A stretch of 64,000 bases of DNA from Flavobacterium quisquiliarum (lineage in GTDB: Bacteria; Bacteroidota; Bacteroidia; Flavobacteriales; Flavobacteriaceae), in assembly GCF_019308285.1 (NCBI RefSeq), contig NZ_WWEM01000032.1:1-64000 (forward strand), written 5' to 3'. A program made the translations under genes and the position numbers. Positions 1 through 11,036 of the stretch are shown piece after piece. Numbering within the stretch: position 1 is the first letter of the stretch; every line of letters starts with the position of its first letter. Below the pieces are notes generated by a model. It was not told the origin of the DNA. It did no database searches and was given only the letters and a program-made list of their open reading frames with translations.

Positions 1-26
1 AATTTCCTTTAAATCAAGTTAAATAG

Positions 27-100
27 TAGTCCCGGGCAGACTCGAACTGCCGACCCCTACATTATCAGTGTAGTACTCTAACCAGCTGAGCTACGAGACT
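27..100 (-). tRNA. tRNA-Ile (GAU anticodon)
   Basis: On the minus strand the 74 nt fold into a full cloverleaf. The seven-pair acceptor stem joins AGTCTCG and CGGGACT with discriminator A. The anticodon arm is CTACA / CTGATAA / TGTAG, so the anticodon is GAT and reads isoleucine AUC. The T arm carries the usual GTTCGAGTC motif. No CCA end is encoded. It lies 3' of the 16S gene on the same strand, the usual spacer-tRNA position in Bacteroidota rRNA operons, so tRNA-Ala and 23S are expected just beyond the left edge. Confidence 0.96.
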
Positions 101-227
101 CTGTTTTACTTAATTCTTTATCATTTTTTAAATCAACAGCAAGAGTAATACAATCTTAAAATTCCAGACCTTCTATTTTAAGCATCTTATTTCCCAATCG
201 TGCCCGAAGGCTAACAGAATGGGCTCT

Positions 228-1744
<1,517 letters not shown>

Positions 1745-1913
1745 TATTTTTATAATGTATATTCGATGCTTATTCCAGTCGGTTTCATTCGAATCTCTCG
1801 ATTCTATTACTCTTATTCTTTTATTGTTCCGATTTGCATCGGAACGGCTGTCAATTCAATATGTCTACGAACGTGTGTTTCTTCTTATCCTCGCTTGTGT
1901 TTCAAAGCGGGTG

Positions 1914-1943
1914 CAAAGGTAGACAGTTTATCGGCTTTTACAA
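1914..1943 (-). promoter_or_regulatory. rRNA operon promoter (Bacteroidota type)
   Basis: Read on the minus strand, a TTG (-33 element, 1941-1943) is followed after exactly 19 nt by TACCTTTG (1914-1921). This fits the Bacteroidota primary sigma consensus TTG-N19-TAnnTTTG perfectly. It lies about 170 nt upstream of the 16S 5' end, leaving a leader of normal length for rRNA processing. Confidence 0.82.
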
Positions 1944-2381
1944 GCCTTTTTTTTATTTTTTTTCGATTTTTAAAACAAGTATTTCTTAACTTTCTGATAA
2001 CATAATGGTTAAGAATTAAAAAACAGAAAAAATATTGAAGATTTTACCTACAATTGTAGATTTAAAACAAAAAATACATCATAATGTTTGTTGATTTTAT
2101 TAAGTTCGTAAGCATATACTGTTAATTACAGCTAATTATTAAAATTGGAAGATTATATTTCATGATAAAACACTGTGCACTTAAATTTTTAACTACCATA
2201 TTTAGAATTCATCTGTAAGACTGCTGATTATAGTACGTTTAAACTGTTTCTCTTTATGATGATTTTACAATTCTGATTTATATTCTTTTATAAGAGCTTT
2301 ATAATGCATAACTTAGTATTTAAGCATTTTTTAATGCGTGAATAATTTTTGATATTGTCTAATTCATAAGATCATAATAAA
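1944..2381. other. AT-rich intergenic region, no gene seen
   Basis: About 440 bp of very AT-rich sequence lie between the divergent rRNA promoter and the lipoprotein gene. No credible coding frame, RNA gene or strong hairpin was found. It presumably holds upstream activating DNA for the rRNA promoter and the promoter of the next gene, but no clear TAnnTTTG motif for the plus strand was found. Confidence 0.5.
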
Positions 2382-2900
2382 ATGAGATTTCCTACTTGTG
2401 TAACGGTATTTCTACTTCTGGCACTAGGCTCCTGCAAATCATCGAAGGTTGCCGATTTTAAAAAGTCGCTGGATCAATCGGAACGAAGAGCTTTTGAGAT
2501 TGTTGTTGGAAAAGAAGGTCCAGGAGAAAAAAAGCTACAATGTCTAGAGAAAGAGGATTACAAAGGCGCTTTAAAGGCTGTGAAACAACAGAGCTTAGAG
2601 TTTGATAAGCTCATTTCCCATATCAGAAAACTTTCTGCTGACGGAATCCCGAAAGGGAAACCGCTTAAAACCGCCTACCTTGAATATTACGAATCCCTTA
2701 AAGAACTTCATGCATTCGACAGAAAAGAAATAGAGCAACAGGAAGTTCTGCAAACATTAAAAGACAATGAACTGAAAAATGGACATAATACCCTTATTGT
2801 TCTGGCACGGGAGAAAAAAAAACTCTTTGCTGCGGTATATGAAAAGGAAGCCCTTCTCCATACTGCTGCTGAAGACTTCAAAACTTCAAATGGTTTTTGA
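2382..2900 (+). CDS. Small helical lipoprotein of unknown function
   Basis: The 172-residue product starts with a lipoprotein signal peptide. A short basic start is followed by hydrophobic TVFLLLALG and a lipobox ending LGSC, with the lipidated Cys at about residue 18. The mature part is highly charged and predicted to be helical, rich in Lys and Glu, without recognisable catalytic motifs. It is probably anchored in the outer membrane or the periplasmic face of the inner membrane. It stands alone: the rRNA operon points away on the left and the convergent FNT channel gene lies on the right. I do not recognise the family. The signal peptide and continuous frame make it a solid gene, but the function is open. 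Confidence 0.8.
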   Translation: MRFPTCVTVFLLLALGSCKSSKVADFKKSLDQSERRAFEIVVGKEGPGEKKLQCLEKEDYKGALKAVKQQSLEFDKLISHIRKLSADGIPKGKPLKTAYLEYYESLKELHAFDRKEIEQQEVLQTLKDNELKNGHNTLIVLAREKKKLFAAVYEKEALLHTAAEDFKTSNGF

Positions 2901-3013
2901 TACAGCTTTTCATCCGCATTTTGTCTCCCAGTCTACTGATGAAATTGATAGCGAAATGCCAAAAAGCTAAAGCATTTTATGCTGATCAACCTGAAATTCA
3001 TTAAAAAATCAAA

Positions 3014-3832
3014 TCACAATTTATCGCCAGTAACTGTTTTTGTCTTATCTACATGCGTATAATAAACAGTCATGCCCGTAAAAAGCAGTCCGCCAATTAT
3101 ATTGCCGGCAGTAACGATAAACTGGTTATACAGCCACCAGTCAGAAATACTGACTTTAGCCCCGAACATCATGCCTGCGGGAATCACAAACATATTGACT
3201 ACCGCATGTTCGTATCCCAATGCAAAAAATATAAAAATAGGAATGCCCGCCGCCAGTATTTTCCCTAATGTTGACTTTGAGGTCATTGACATAATTACCC
3301 CCATGCAGACCATCCAATTGCAAAGAATAGCCTTAACGAAAGCAGAAAACAATCCCGGAATTCCATGACCGGCGTAACCAATCGTTTTTTTCTCACTAAT
3401 TTTGATTATTGCCTGCTCAATTAAACCCAATTCCTTTATCTGTCCAGTCTCTGTACTGGCTGCCCAAAATAAAACCGCAAACAGCAGACTCCCAATTAAA
3501 TTACCTATAAATACCCAGCTTAGATTTTTAATCATTCTAAAACCTGAAATTTTCCCCTCAAGCCAAGCTAATGGTACTAGTGAAAAACTTCCAGTTACTA
3601 ATTCAAGACCTAGAATAACTATTATTACAAATCCGACAGGAAATACAAAAGCCCCTATAAGACTTAATGAAGTCTGAGTAGTTGCCATCAGGGCAAGAGC
3701 CACAGAAATTGCCAGCAGAGCTCCCGATAAAGCTCCTCTTATTAATAAATCTTTTATACGCAATTGTGATTTGCTGACTGCAGCGGCCATCATGTTTTCT
3801 GCAACCTCATGCGGTGTGATATAGTCCATCAT
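3014..3832 (-). CDS. Formate/nitrite transporter (FNT) family channel
   Basis: The 272-residue membrane protein belongs to the FocA/NirC family. These form pentameric inner-membrane channels that pass small monovalent anions such as formate, nitrite or hydrosulfide. About six hydrophobic segments are visible. The diagnostic LGLELVTGS block is at about residues 75-83, ILCNWMVCMGV near 168-178, and the late GYEHAVVNMFVIPAGMMFGA stretch near 206-225 contains the conserved pore-region His and Asn. Length is typical of the family. The substrate cannot be fixed from sequence. Its promoter holds a TATATTTG -7 element overlapping a strong palindrome (see 3882-3919), suggesting control by a dimeric regulator. 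It is monocistronic. Confidence 0.92.
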   Translation of the reverse strand: MMDYITPHEVAENMMAAAVSKSQLRIKDLLIRGALSGALLAISVALALMATTQTSLSLIGAFVFPVGFVIIVILGLELVTGSFSLVPLAWLEGKISGFRMIKNLSWVFIGNLIGSLLFAVLFWAASTETGQIKELGLIEQAIIKISEKKTIGYAGHGIPGLFSAFVKAILCNWMVCMGVIMSMTSKSTLGKILAAGIPIFIFFALGYEHAVVNMFVIPAGMMFGAKVSISDWWLYNQFIVTAGNIIGGLLFTGMTVYYTHVDKTKTVTGDKL

Positions 3833-3881
3833 ATTTTTAAGATTTAGATTAGGTTAATGCTTTCAAAAAACAATATACGTA

Positions 3882-3919
3882 CAAATATAAGTATTAATAC
3901 TTAACAAATACTTATATTT
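3882..3919 (-). promoter_or_regulatory. FNT channel promoter with nested palindromic operator
   Basis: On the minus strand TATATTTG (3882-3889) matches the -7 consensus. A TTTG (3905-3908) lies 15 nt upstream, closer than the usual 17-23. Between and over them lies a perfect palindrome AAGTATTAATACTT (3889-3902). A larger perfect 13-bp inverted repeat has arms at 3883-3895 and 3907-3919. The heptamer AATACTT thus occurs three times, once inverted and twice direct. A regulator bound here would block or contact RNA polymerase. Confidence 0.6.
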
Positions 3920-4012
3920 TTTTAATTATTTTAAAATAAAGGGCAAAAAATACATAGATCATGTTTAAGTTACCATTAGGCAATATCTAAATTATTTTTA
4001 AATAGGTTTTGT

Positions 4013-4345
<333 letters not shown>

Positions 4346-4615
4346 TAATTAAAATTTAATCTTCTTTTTCAATCAGTTAAATGGTTAAATTATAAAAACA
4401 CCTAATCTGTAACACCACCTCTTTTTTTCAATACTCACTATTTATCTAAAACAGCTTCAGGAGTCAAAAATTCACACAAAAAATACTATTATATATGAAT
4501 ATCGAATCATTTTAAGCTCTTATATTAGAAAAGTGTACAACTATCATGGATTCGTATTAATTCTGACCTATACAATCGTCTTAATTTTGTCTAATAATTT
4601 TAAACAAAATAAAAA

Positions 4616-5431
4616 ATGAAAAAGATAATCTTAATTACTGGCGCAAGTTCTGGAATGGGAAAAGAAGCAGCAAAAGCACTTATCAAACAGGGTCATACAG
4701 TTTATGCGGCGGCAAGACGAATTAATCAAATGCAGGATTTAAAAGCATTAGGAGGATATCCTATTCAAATGGATGTAACAAATGAATCTGAAATAGAAAC
4801 TACTATAAATGCAATTATTCAAAAAGAAGGAAAAATTGATGTCTTGTGGAATAACGCTGGTTTCGGTTTATATGGATCTGTTGAAGATGTTTCTTTAGAT
4901 GAAGCCAGAAGACAATTTGAAGTAAATCTTTTTGGCATTGCAGCAGTAACTCAAAAAGTAGTTCCTCACATGCGTAAAGCAAATTCAGGAACAATTATCA
5001 ACACATCTTCTATGGGAGGAAAAATGTACTTTCCTATGGGAGCCTGGTATCACGCTTCTAAACATGCAGTTGAAGGGTTAAGCGACTGCCTGCGATTAGA
5101 ATTAAAAGCATTCAATATTAAAGTCGTGGTTTTAGAACCTGGTTTTATTGCAACTGAATTTGGCTCTGTTTTACTAGACAACTTTTCAAAAATCTCCAAA
5201 AAAAGTGCTTATGCTAATTTGATGGAAAAAATAATTGAAGGAACTAAAAAATCTGCCGAAGGAAATGGTTCTTCTAGTCCAGCTATTATTTCTGACACTG
5301 TCATTAAAATTGTAAACAGCAATAATCCAAAAACACGCTATAGAGTTGGGAAATTTGCAAAACCTATGGTCTGGATGAGAACCTATCTCGGAGATAAACT
5401 ATTTGATAAAATCGTAATGAGCCAAATGTAA
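4616..5431 (+). CDS. Short-chain dehydrogenase/reductase (SDR)
   Basis: The 271-residue protein is a classical SDR, an NAD(P)-dependent oxidoreductase. The Rossmann cofactor loop TGASSGMG is at residues 7-14. The NNAG motif is near 79-82, the catalytic Ser follows in NTSSMGG near 128-134, and the YHASK (YxxxK) motif is near 143-147. Arg residues after beta-2 (AARR) favour NADP(H). The PGFIATEF segment is typical of the substrate side. The substrate is unknown. A TAATTTTG -7-like element sits at 4582-4589, 27 nt before the start. The AraC regulator downstream on the same strand is a plausible controller. Confidence 0.93.
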   Translation: MKKIILITGASSGMGKEAAKALIKQGHTVYAAARRINQMQDLKALGGYPIQMDVTNESEIETTINAIIQKEGKIDVLWNNAGFGLYGSVEDVSLDEARRQFEVNLFGIAAVTQKVVPHMRKANSGTIINTSSMGGKMYFPMGAWYHASKHAVEGLSDCLRLELKAFNIKVVVLEPGFIATEFGSVLLDNFSKISKKSAYANLMEKIIEGTKKSAEGNGSSSPAIISDTVIKIVNSNNPKTRYRVGKFAKPMVWMRTYLGDKLFDKIVMSQM

Positions 5432-5454
5432 ATTCTAATTACAAAATAAAAATC

Positions 5455-5651
5455 ATGAAAATTGTGGCCACAGTTTTTTTTCCTATTACATTACTGCTTT
5501 TCTGGTTCTCCAAAATTCCAGTTCTCCAGGGATTAGATCTTGGATTGGCACTTTTGCTTTAGCTGGATTAATTGTTGATTATTTTTCACCAGAAAGAGCC
5601 AGCACATATTGCAAAATAATCGTAAAAGAATTTGACAGTATAAAAAATTAA
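5455..5651 (+). pseudogene. Frameshifted small membrane-protein gene
   Basis: From ATG 5455 the frame encodes a hydrophobic start (IVATVFFPITLLLFWF) and stops at 5562. From about 5510 another frame continues in protein-like fashion (IGTFALAGLIVDYFSPERA, then a charged tail) to a stop at 5651. Joined by one frameshift, the two halves give a roughly 65-residue protein with two membrane segments. This is either a true frameshift mutation or a sequencing error. The family is not recognised. Confidence 0.45.
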
Positions 5652-5703
5652 AAAATTGAGCAGCAAAAAGTAAATTAGTCTTTATTTTTTTGAGAAAGAG
5701 CCT

Positions 5704-6612
5704 ATGAAACCAATAATCAATTTAAAAAGTATTTCTGAAATAAATAAGTTTGTGCAGCAAGGTAACATCAATCATCCGCTTGTAGCTGTTATCGATTTTA
5801 GTAAAGTAGATGAATATGTAGAGGAAGGTACTCGCATTTGCTGTGATTTTTATTCGATAATGTTTAAAAATTATTGTGCAAACGGATTACGATACGGTAA
5901 GCAGGCTTATGATTTTCAAGAAGGAAGCCTAATCTGCATTGCTCCTAAACAGGTAATGACAATGGATAATGAAATCGAAAAAAGAGACGACATGATGGGA
6001 TGGGGTCTTTTTTTTCATCCCGACCTTATCCGTAACACTTCTTTGGGCTTAAAAATGAAAGAGTACACCTTTTTCTCTTATGAAACATCAGAAGCTCTGC
6101 ACTTGTCCGAAAAAGAAAAACAGATATTATATGACTGCATTGTAAAAATTCAAAACGAACTTCAGGAAAACATTGACAGTCACAGCCAAACTTTAATTGT
6201 ATCCAATATCGAATTGCTTCTAAATTATTGTTCACGCTACTATGGACGACAGTTTATTACCAGAAAAAATGTGAATCGGGATATTGTCACTAAAGTGGAA
6301 AACCTTATTAAAGAATGTTTTAACAAAAATGATTTAAAAAAGAACAGTCTTCCAACAGTAAAGTATCTGGCAGATGCTGTCCATTTGTCTCCTAATTATT
6401 TAACAGACTTGTTAAAAAAAGAAACTGGAATGAATGCACAAGACCAAATTCATTATTTCCTTATTGAAGAAGCCAAGAGTATTTTAATGAATTCAGATGC
6501 GTCTGTTGGAGAAATTGCATACTCTCTCGGTTTTGAATACCCACAATATTTTAGTAAATTATTTAAAACCAAGACTGGAAAAACACCTAAAGAATATAGA
6601 AACTTAAATTGA
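5704..6612 (+). CDS. AraC family transcriptional regulator
   Basis: The 302-residue protein has a C-terminal AraC/XylS DNA-binding domain with two helix-turn-helix units over about residues 200-300. The first is around YLADAVHLSPNYLTDLLKKE. The second is around VGEIAYSLGFEYPQYFSKLF, followed by the family signature KTKTGKTPKEYR. The N-terminal 170 residues form a cupin-like effector domain without a named match. AGGA-like purines precede the ATG. SDR genes next to such regulators are common in Flavobacterium, so control of the upstream SDR gene is a reasonable inference. Confidence 0.93.
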   Translation: MKPIINLKSISEINKFVQQGNINHPLVAVIDFSKVDEYVEEGTRICCDFYSIMFKNYCANGLRYGKQAYDFQEGSLICIAPKQVMTMDNEIEKRDDMMGWGLFFHPDLIRNTSLGLKMKEYTFFSYETSEALHLSEKEKQILYDCIVKIQNELQENIDSHSQTLIVSNIELLLNYCSRYYGRQFITRKNVNRDIVTKVENLIKECFNKNDLKKNSLPTVKYLADAVHLSPNYLTDLLKKETGMNAQDQIHYFLIEEAKSILMNSDASVGEIAYSLGFEYPQYFSKLFKTKTGKTPKEYRNLN

Positions 6613-6957
6613 GGGCTTTTTATAAAAATTATATTTCACAGTTTATTGCCAATAAATTTTTTAATGCACCTATTGATCAAAATTAATATTCAAGTTTACC
6701 CTAATAACAACTAATTGTTTTTAAAAGATGTTGAAATAATCTGAACAAAGAAATTTATTTATCTATTGTAAAAATGCTTTAATTACAACAAAACACCAGT
6801 AAAAAATTTCTAATGACAAACTATTTTTAAAATTTAAATATAAAAGAAAAAACAAAGAAACTATTAAGGACAAAAATTCACTTATAGTTTCTAATTAGAT
6901 CTTCTAGCATTATGAATCTAAAAGCATAAGAATTAAATTTAGACTTAAATTCTAATT
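6613..6957. other. AT-rich intergenic region, no gene seen
   Basis: About 345 bp separate the AraC gene from the capsule phosphatase gene. I find no coding frame, strong hairpin or consensus TAnnTTTG promoter here. The last 60 bp must hold the start site of the downstream gene. Confidence 0.45.
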
Positions 6958-7692
6958 ATGTTTCCGTTCATTAAAACTAGGTACTACTTAAAAGATTTCC
7001 TTCCTGAAAACTACATTGATATCCACAATCATTTATTGCCTGGTATAGATGATGGAGCAAAAACAACTCAGGAAACTACGGAACTTATTGCCGCAATGAA
7101 AGAATTAAACATTCATAAAGGTATTGCAACACCTCACACTTTCAATTCAAAATGGAATAATACCAGTCAAACTATAAAAGCTGCTTTTGGAATCGCTACA
7201 AAAGAGAAGGCAAACAAAGAGTTTTTAAAAAATTATGCCAGTGAATATATGCTAGATTCTTCTCTGATAGCAAAAATGAAGGAAGAAGAGCTTTTATGTA
7301 TTCACGATAATTTTCTGCTGCTTGAGCTTCCACTGCTTTCAAGTCCGTTTAATTTGTATGAGATGCTTTTTGAAATCAAAATTAAAAACTATAAAATCAT
7401 TCTTGCTCATCCAGAACGCTACTTCTATCTTCATAATTCTATCGCTAAATATGAAAAATTAAAGGAATTTGGTATTTTTTTTCAACTGAATCTGCTTTCT
7501 TTAACGGGATATTATGGTAAAATAATTCAGAAAAAAGCAGTGGAATTACTTGAAAATGATTTGTATGATTTTACGGGATCTGACATCCATAGCAAAACAG
7601 AAATTAATCAATTCAAAACTGTAAAACTTCAGATTCCCAATAAAAAGAAAATGGAGCATTTACTGCTTAATAATAGTATCTTTCTTAAATAA
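6958..7692 (+). CDS. CpsB/CapC-type tyrosine-protein phosphatase (PHP fold)
   Basis: The 244-residue protein carries the metal-binding motifs of PHP-domain phosphatases: DIHNHLLPGIDDG at 21-33, ATPHTF with His60, AHPERY at 150-155 and GSDIHSK with Asp209 and His211. Enzymes of this family dephosphorylate the Tyr-rich tail of capsule tyrosine kinases and so tune polymer assembly. The partner is almost certainly the Wzc-like kinase encoded by the convergent gene at 7821-10187, which has such a tail. It ends at a terminator that separates the two convergent units. Length and motif order are normal. Confidence 0.9.
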   Translation: MFPFIKTRYYLKDFLPENYIDIHNHLLPGIDDGAKTTQETTELIAAMKELNIHKGIATPHTFNSKWNNTSQTIKAAFGIATKEKANKEFLKNYASEYMLDSSLIAKMKEEELLCIHDNFLLLELPLLSSPFNLYEMLFEIKIKNYKIILAHPERYFYLHNSIAKYEKLKEFGIFFQLNLLSLTGYYGKIIQKKAVELLENDLYDFTGSDIHSKTEINQFKTVKLQIPNKKKMEHLLLNNSIFLK

Positions 7693-7701
7693 AAAACAAA
7701 A

Positions 7702-7729
7702 AAAAGCTGTTCTTAATGGAACAGCTTTT
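7702..7729. terminator. Intrinsic terminator between convergent capsule genes
   Basis: An 11-bp stem (AAAAGCTGTTC / GAACAGCTTTT) with a short loop is flanked by A-rich sequence on the left and a T/A-rich tract on the right. It can end transcription of the phosphatase gene and probably also of the long minus-strand operon. Confidence 0.8.
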
Positions 7730-7820
7730 AAAAATTTAAACAAATTTAAATTTTATGATCGTGGTTGTTGTGGTTTAATCTTGGTTAATTATCATGACTA
7801 TCTTTAATCTAAATTCGACA

Positions 7821-10187
7821 TTAGAATATTTTTTTCTTCAGCTTCTGTAGTTTTGTTTCTTTTTTGATTTCTTTTCCGTAGCCATAGCCATATCCGTAAT
7901 TATAACTGTAACCGTAACCTGAACTAAAATCAATATCATTAATTACATAGCCCATATTGACCAATTTTTGATCTTTGTGTAATTTGTTTGAATAGGCTAT
8001 TAAATTCTTTTGTGTTACTCCAGAGCGTAGCACAAACAAAGTGGTATCTGCATATTTTGAAATCATAAGAGTGTCACTCACTAATAAGGTTGGCGGCGTA
8101 TCAAAAATAATGATGTCATATACTTTTTTTACCTGATTAATAAAGTGCTCAAAACGCTGATTGGACAATAGTAATGTTGGATTAGGTGGGATAATTCCCG
8201 AAAGCAAAATATCAAATGGAAATTCAGCATCTCCGTTACTGCACAATAAATCTTCCCATTGAATAGTGCCATCATGCAGATAATTGCTGAATCCCTTGCT
8301 CTCTTTTGTTGTATTGTTTAAATGTTTATGCAGCTGTGGATTTCTGAAATCAGCACCTATAATAATTACTTTTTTATCAAGATGCGCGTAGGCTGCTGCC
8401 AAATTATAAGAAACAAAAGTCTTTCCTTCCCCTTTTATAGATGACGTGACAAATAATACTTTTCCAAGTTGATCTTCAATATAAGGTGTAATAAAATTGG
8501 TGTTATTGGCTAGAGTTCTAAAAGCTTCCAAATTCTGCATAATAGTGTCTTTATCATCCTTTAATGAAGGAAGCTCTGCTAAAATAGGCAGTACAGTATT
8601 TGTATTTTCAACATCTGCAGCTGTATATATTTTATTATCTAATTTAAATAATGTAAATAAAATGCTGAACGGAATACAAAATCCTATAAAAAATGCAATC
8701 AATACAATCTTGTTTCTTTGAGGGGAAATAGGATGAATATCTGTTATCGCATAATCTATAATCTTAGTATTGGGTATGGTAACAGCCAAATTTATAGAAG
8801 CTTCTTCCCTTTTTTGAAGCAGCAATAAATACAAACTTTCTTTTAAATTCTGCTGGCGTTCAATACTTCGCAATACTTTTTCCTTTTCGGGAAGAGAAGC
8901 AAAACTTCCTTCTGCCTCTTTTTGGGCAGATTCACTCTGAACAAGCGTTGTTCTTAACTGCTGTTTATAGCCTTTTACAGAATTGATAATATTGTTTCTT
9001 AAATTCGTAAGCGTAGTAACCAATAACTGTACAGAAGGATTGTTATTTCCTGCACTGGTCTGAAATTTTTGATACGATAAAACCGCTGTATTATAATCAG
9101 CAACCAATTGATTGATTATTAAATTTTGTATTCCGATATCTGCGGGCAAAAGTTCGAATGCTTTTTGAGATTCTATACTATTTCTGAGTAGATCTGCTAA
9201 TAACAATTGTGATTCTATATCAAAGGAAGTCTGTTCTTTAGCCGCTTTTTGAAGAATACTTGAACCAGCATCCTCTTGAATAAAACTAAGCTTATTATTT
9301 TTTTTATAATTCTTTTTAGAACTTTCTATAGAATCAAGTTCTCTTCTCAGATATACAAATCGATCATCGACAAAATTAATAGTTCTTCTGGAGACTTCTT
9401 TTTTGTCTGTAATTCCGTCGGCTTCATAAACATAAATCAAATTGTTGATAACGGATTCTGACTGCGGTCCGTTTGTGCCTTTTAAGGAAATCGATAATAT
9501 ATCGCTGTCTTTTCCTTCAGCATCCACTTCAAAAGCATCACTTAATTCCAAAGCTGTTTTATGAAGCGTTTTTAAAGTAACATTAAAACTCTTATTGATG
9601 TTTTTTTTCATTACAGCCCCTGGAGCTGGTTTTATATTGATGGGTAAATGAGATATGTTTTTGTCTGACACATATCCTTTTACCTCAACGCTTTCTCCAG
9701 TTGCAATATCTAAAACAGTATATCCTGATGCCGTTACAGTTATGGTATAATTCAACGTGCTTCTCAGGTTGGATGCACCATCGCGATAACTCACAATAAA
9801 AGGTGGGTTAAAAATCTGTTTGGATGTTACTCTCGAATTATAGTAATACTCTACATTCAACTTCAAATTTTTGACTACCTGTTCTGAGAGATGAACTGAT
9901 TTGAGCAATGCAATCTCGTTCTCTAAGTTAATGGTGGATTTATTAAATAATTTAGAAACATCTAATGTAAAATTTGAATTTTCTTTATCATTCAACAATT
10001 TAACTTTAGCCTCAGATTTGTATACAACATTTGCATATCTTAAATAAATAAAAGCGCTGAATAAAGAAATAAGTATCGATAATACAAAGGCTGGCCAGTA
10101 CTTTAAATATTTATTGATAATTTGTTTTAAATCTACCGGGTTATTTTCTTCAATAAAATCGAAATATTCATTTTTATCCGTATTCAT
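7821..10187 (-). CDS. wzc: Wzc-like polysaccharide co-polymerase / tyrosine autokinase
   Basis: The 788-residue inner-membrane protein has an N-terminal Wzz domain with a first membrane segment near residues 30-52, a long periplasmic coiled-coil region, and a second membrane segment near 490-510. A cytoplasmic BY-kinase domain follows. Walker A is SSIKGEGKT at about 582-590, Walker A' is IIIGADFRNP near 608-617, and Walker B is IIIFDTPP near 692-699. The tail from about 757 to 771 is a Gly-Tyr cluster with seven tyrosines, the autophosphorylation site. It controls chain length and couples polymerisation to export through Wza, encoded 8 nt upstream. It is the last gene of the operon, facing its likely phosphatase. 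Confidence 0.96.
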   Translation of the reverse strand: MNTDKNEYFDFIEENNPVDLKQIINKYLKYWPAFVLSILISLFSAFIYLRYANVVYKSEAKVKLLNDKENSNFTLDVSKLFNKSTINLENEIALLKSVHLSEQVVKNLKLNVEYYYNSRVTSKQIFNPPFIVSYRDGASNLRSTLNYTITVTASGYTVLDIATGESVEVKGYVSDKNISHLPINIKPAPGAVMKKNINKSFNVTLKTLHKTALELSDAFEVDAEGKDSDILSISLKGTNGPQSESVINNLIYVYEADGITDKKEVSRRTINFVDDRFVYLRRELDSIESSKKNYKKNNKLSFIQEDAGSSILQKAAKEQTSFDIESQLLLADLLRNSIESQKAFELLPADIGIQNLIINQLVADYNTAVLSYQKFQTSAGNNNPSVQLLVTTLTNLRNNIINSVKGYKQQLRTTLVQSESAQKEAEGSFASLPEKEKVLRSIERQQNLKESLYLLLLQKREEASINLAVTIPNTKIIDYAITDIHPISPQRNKIVLIAFFIGFCIPFSILFTLFKLDNKIYTAADVENTNTVLPILAELPSLKDDKDTIMQNLEAFRTLANNTNFITPYIEDQLGKVLFVTSSIKGEGKTFVSYNLAAAYAHLDKKVIIIGADFRNPQLHKHLNNTTKESKGFSNYLHDGTIQWEDLLCSNGDAEFPFDILLSGIIPPNPTLLLSNQRFEHFINQVKKVYDIIIFDTPPTLLVSDTLMISKYADTTLFVLRSGVTQKNLIAYSNKLHKDQKLVNMGYVINDIDFSSGYGYSYNYGYGYGYGKEIKKETKLQKLKKKIF

Positions 10188-10195
10188 GAGTTGAT

Positions 10196-10960
10196 TTATC
10201 TTGTAATTAATATTATAGAGCTTAGAATTAAGGATGCAATGGTCAATATGGTGCTTGCATTTCCTATATAACCTGCCGTTTTTACTTTAGCATCATTCGG
10301 ATTAACGACTAAAATATCGTTTTGATGAACTTGATACTGTTCGTTATTCATCCAGTCTGCGGTTGTTAAATCAACATGTGTGATGGTTCTTTTTCCTTCA
10401 GATTCTCTAATCAGCAAAATGTCATTTCTTTTTCCGTTAATAGTCAAATCTCCAGCATAGCCAAGAGCCTGCGGAATAGAAATTGACTGTTCTAAAAAAG
10501 GATAAGTTCCCGGCGATTTTACTTCTCCCAAAATCGTCACTTTTGCATTCAAAATACGCACTGCTACAGAAGGATTCACTAAATGTCCTCCTTTTTCGAG
10601 TTCAGATTTAAGCTTTGTTTCCAGATCTTTTACAGACAGACCTGCAGTGTTTATTTCTCCTAAAATTGGCAGTACAATGGTTTTATCCGGAGAAACTAGA
10701 TACCCTTGCACTTTCAAAATATCTAGGGTGCTGCTTACACCAACTGTATTCGCTGTTTGAATGTTGTATGCCAGCGCCGTTTCAGGAACTAAGGCTCCGA
10801 TTCTAATACTAAGAATATCATTGGGTTCAATAGAAACAGGTTTTAAATTTGTTGCAACTGATGCATAATTACTGGCATCCTGAAAATAAATAATATCTTT
10901 TCTGGATGCACAGGAAAAAAATAAAATACTAATAAGTATTATATATAGTAATCGATTCAT
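10196..10960 (-). CDS. wza: Wza-like polysaccharide export lipoprotein
   Basis: The 254-residue outer-membrane lipoprotein has a signal peptide ending in the lipobox LFFSC (Cys17). A Poly_export domain (IEPNDILSIRIGA, VSPDKTIVLPILGEINTAG) is followed by SLBB-like repeats (VTILGEVKSPGTYPF, GDLTINGKRNDILLIRE). The protein ends with a hydrophobic helix (ILTIASLILSSIILITR). Bacteroidota Wza homologues of this short type form the outer-membrane exit channel. It directly precedes the wzc gene, the normal pairing. Confidence 0.95.
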   Translation of the reverse strand: MNRLLYIILISILFFSCASRKDIIYFQDASNYASVATNLKPVSIEPNDILSIRIGALVPETALAYNIQTANTVGVSSTLDILKVQGYLVSPDKTIVLPILGEINTAGLSVKDLETKLKSELEKGGHLVNPSVAVRILNAKVTILGEVKSPGTYPFLEQSISIPQALGYAGDLTINGKRNDILLIRESEGKRTITHVDLTTADWMNNEQYQVHQNDILVVNPNDAKVKTAGYIGNASTILTIASLILSSIILITR

Positions 10961-11036
10961 TGTATTTTGGAATAAATTTTAAAATTTAAGGCATTAAGAT
11001 TGTGCTTTATCTCAAGCACTTGAAAGTAAAAAGCAA

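Noticed and set aside
4440-4485. End of an insertion-sequence transposase on the minus strand (EFLTPEAVLDK then stop)
   Set aside because: Only about a dozen residues resemble transposase ends; too short to support an IS call.
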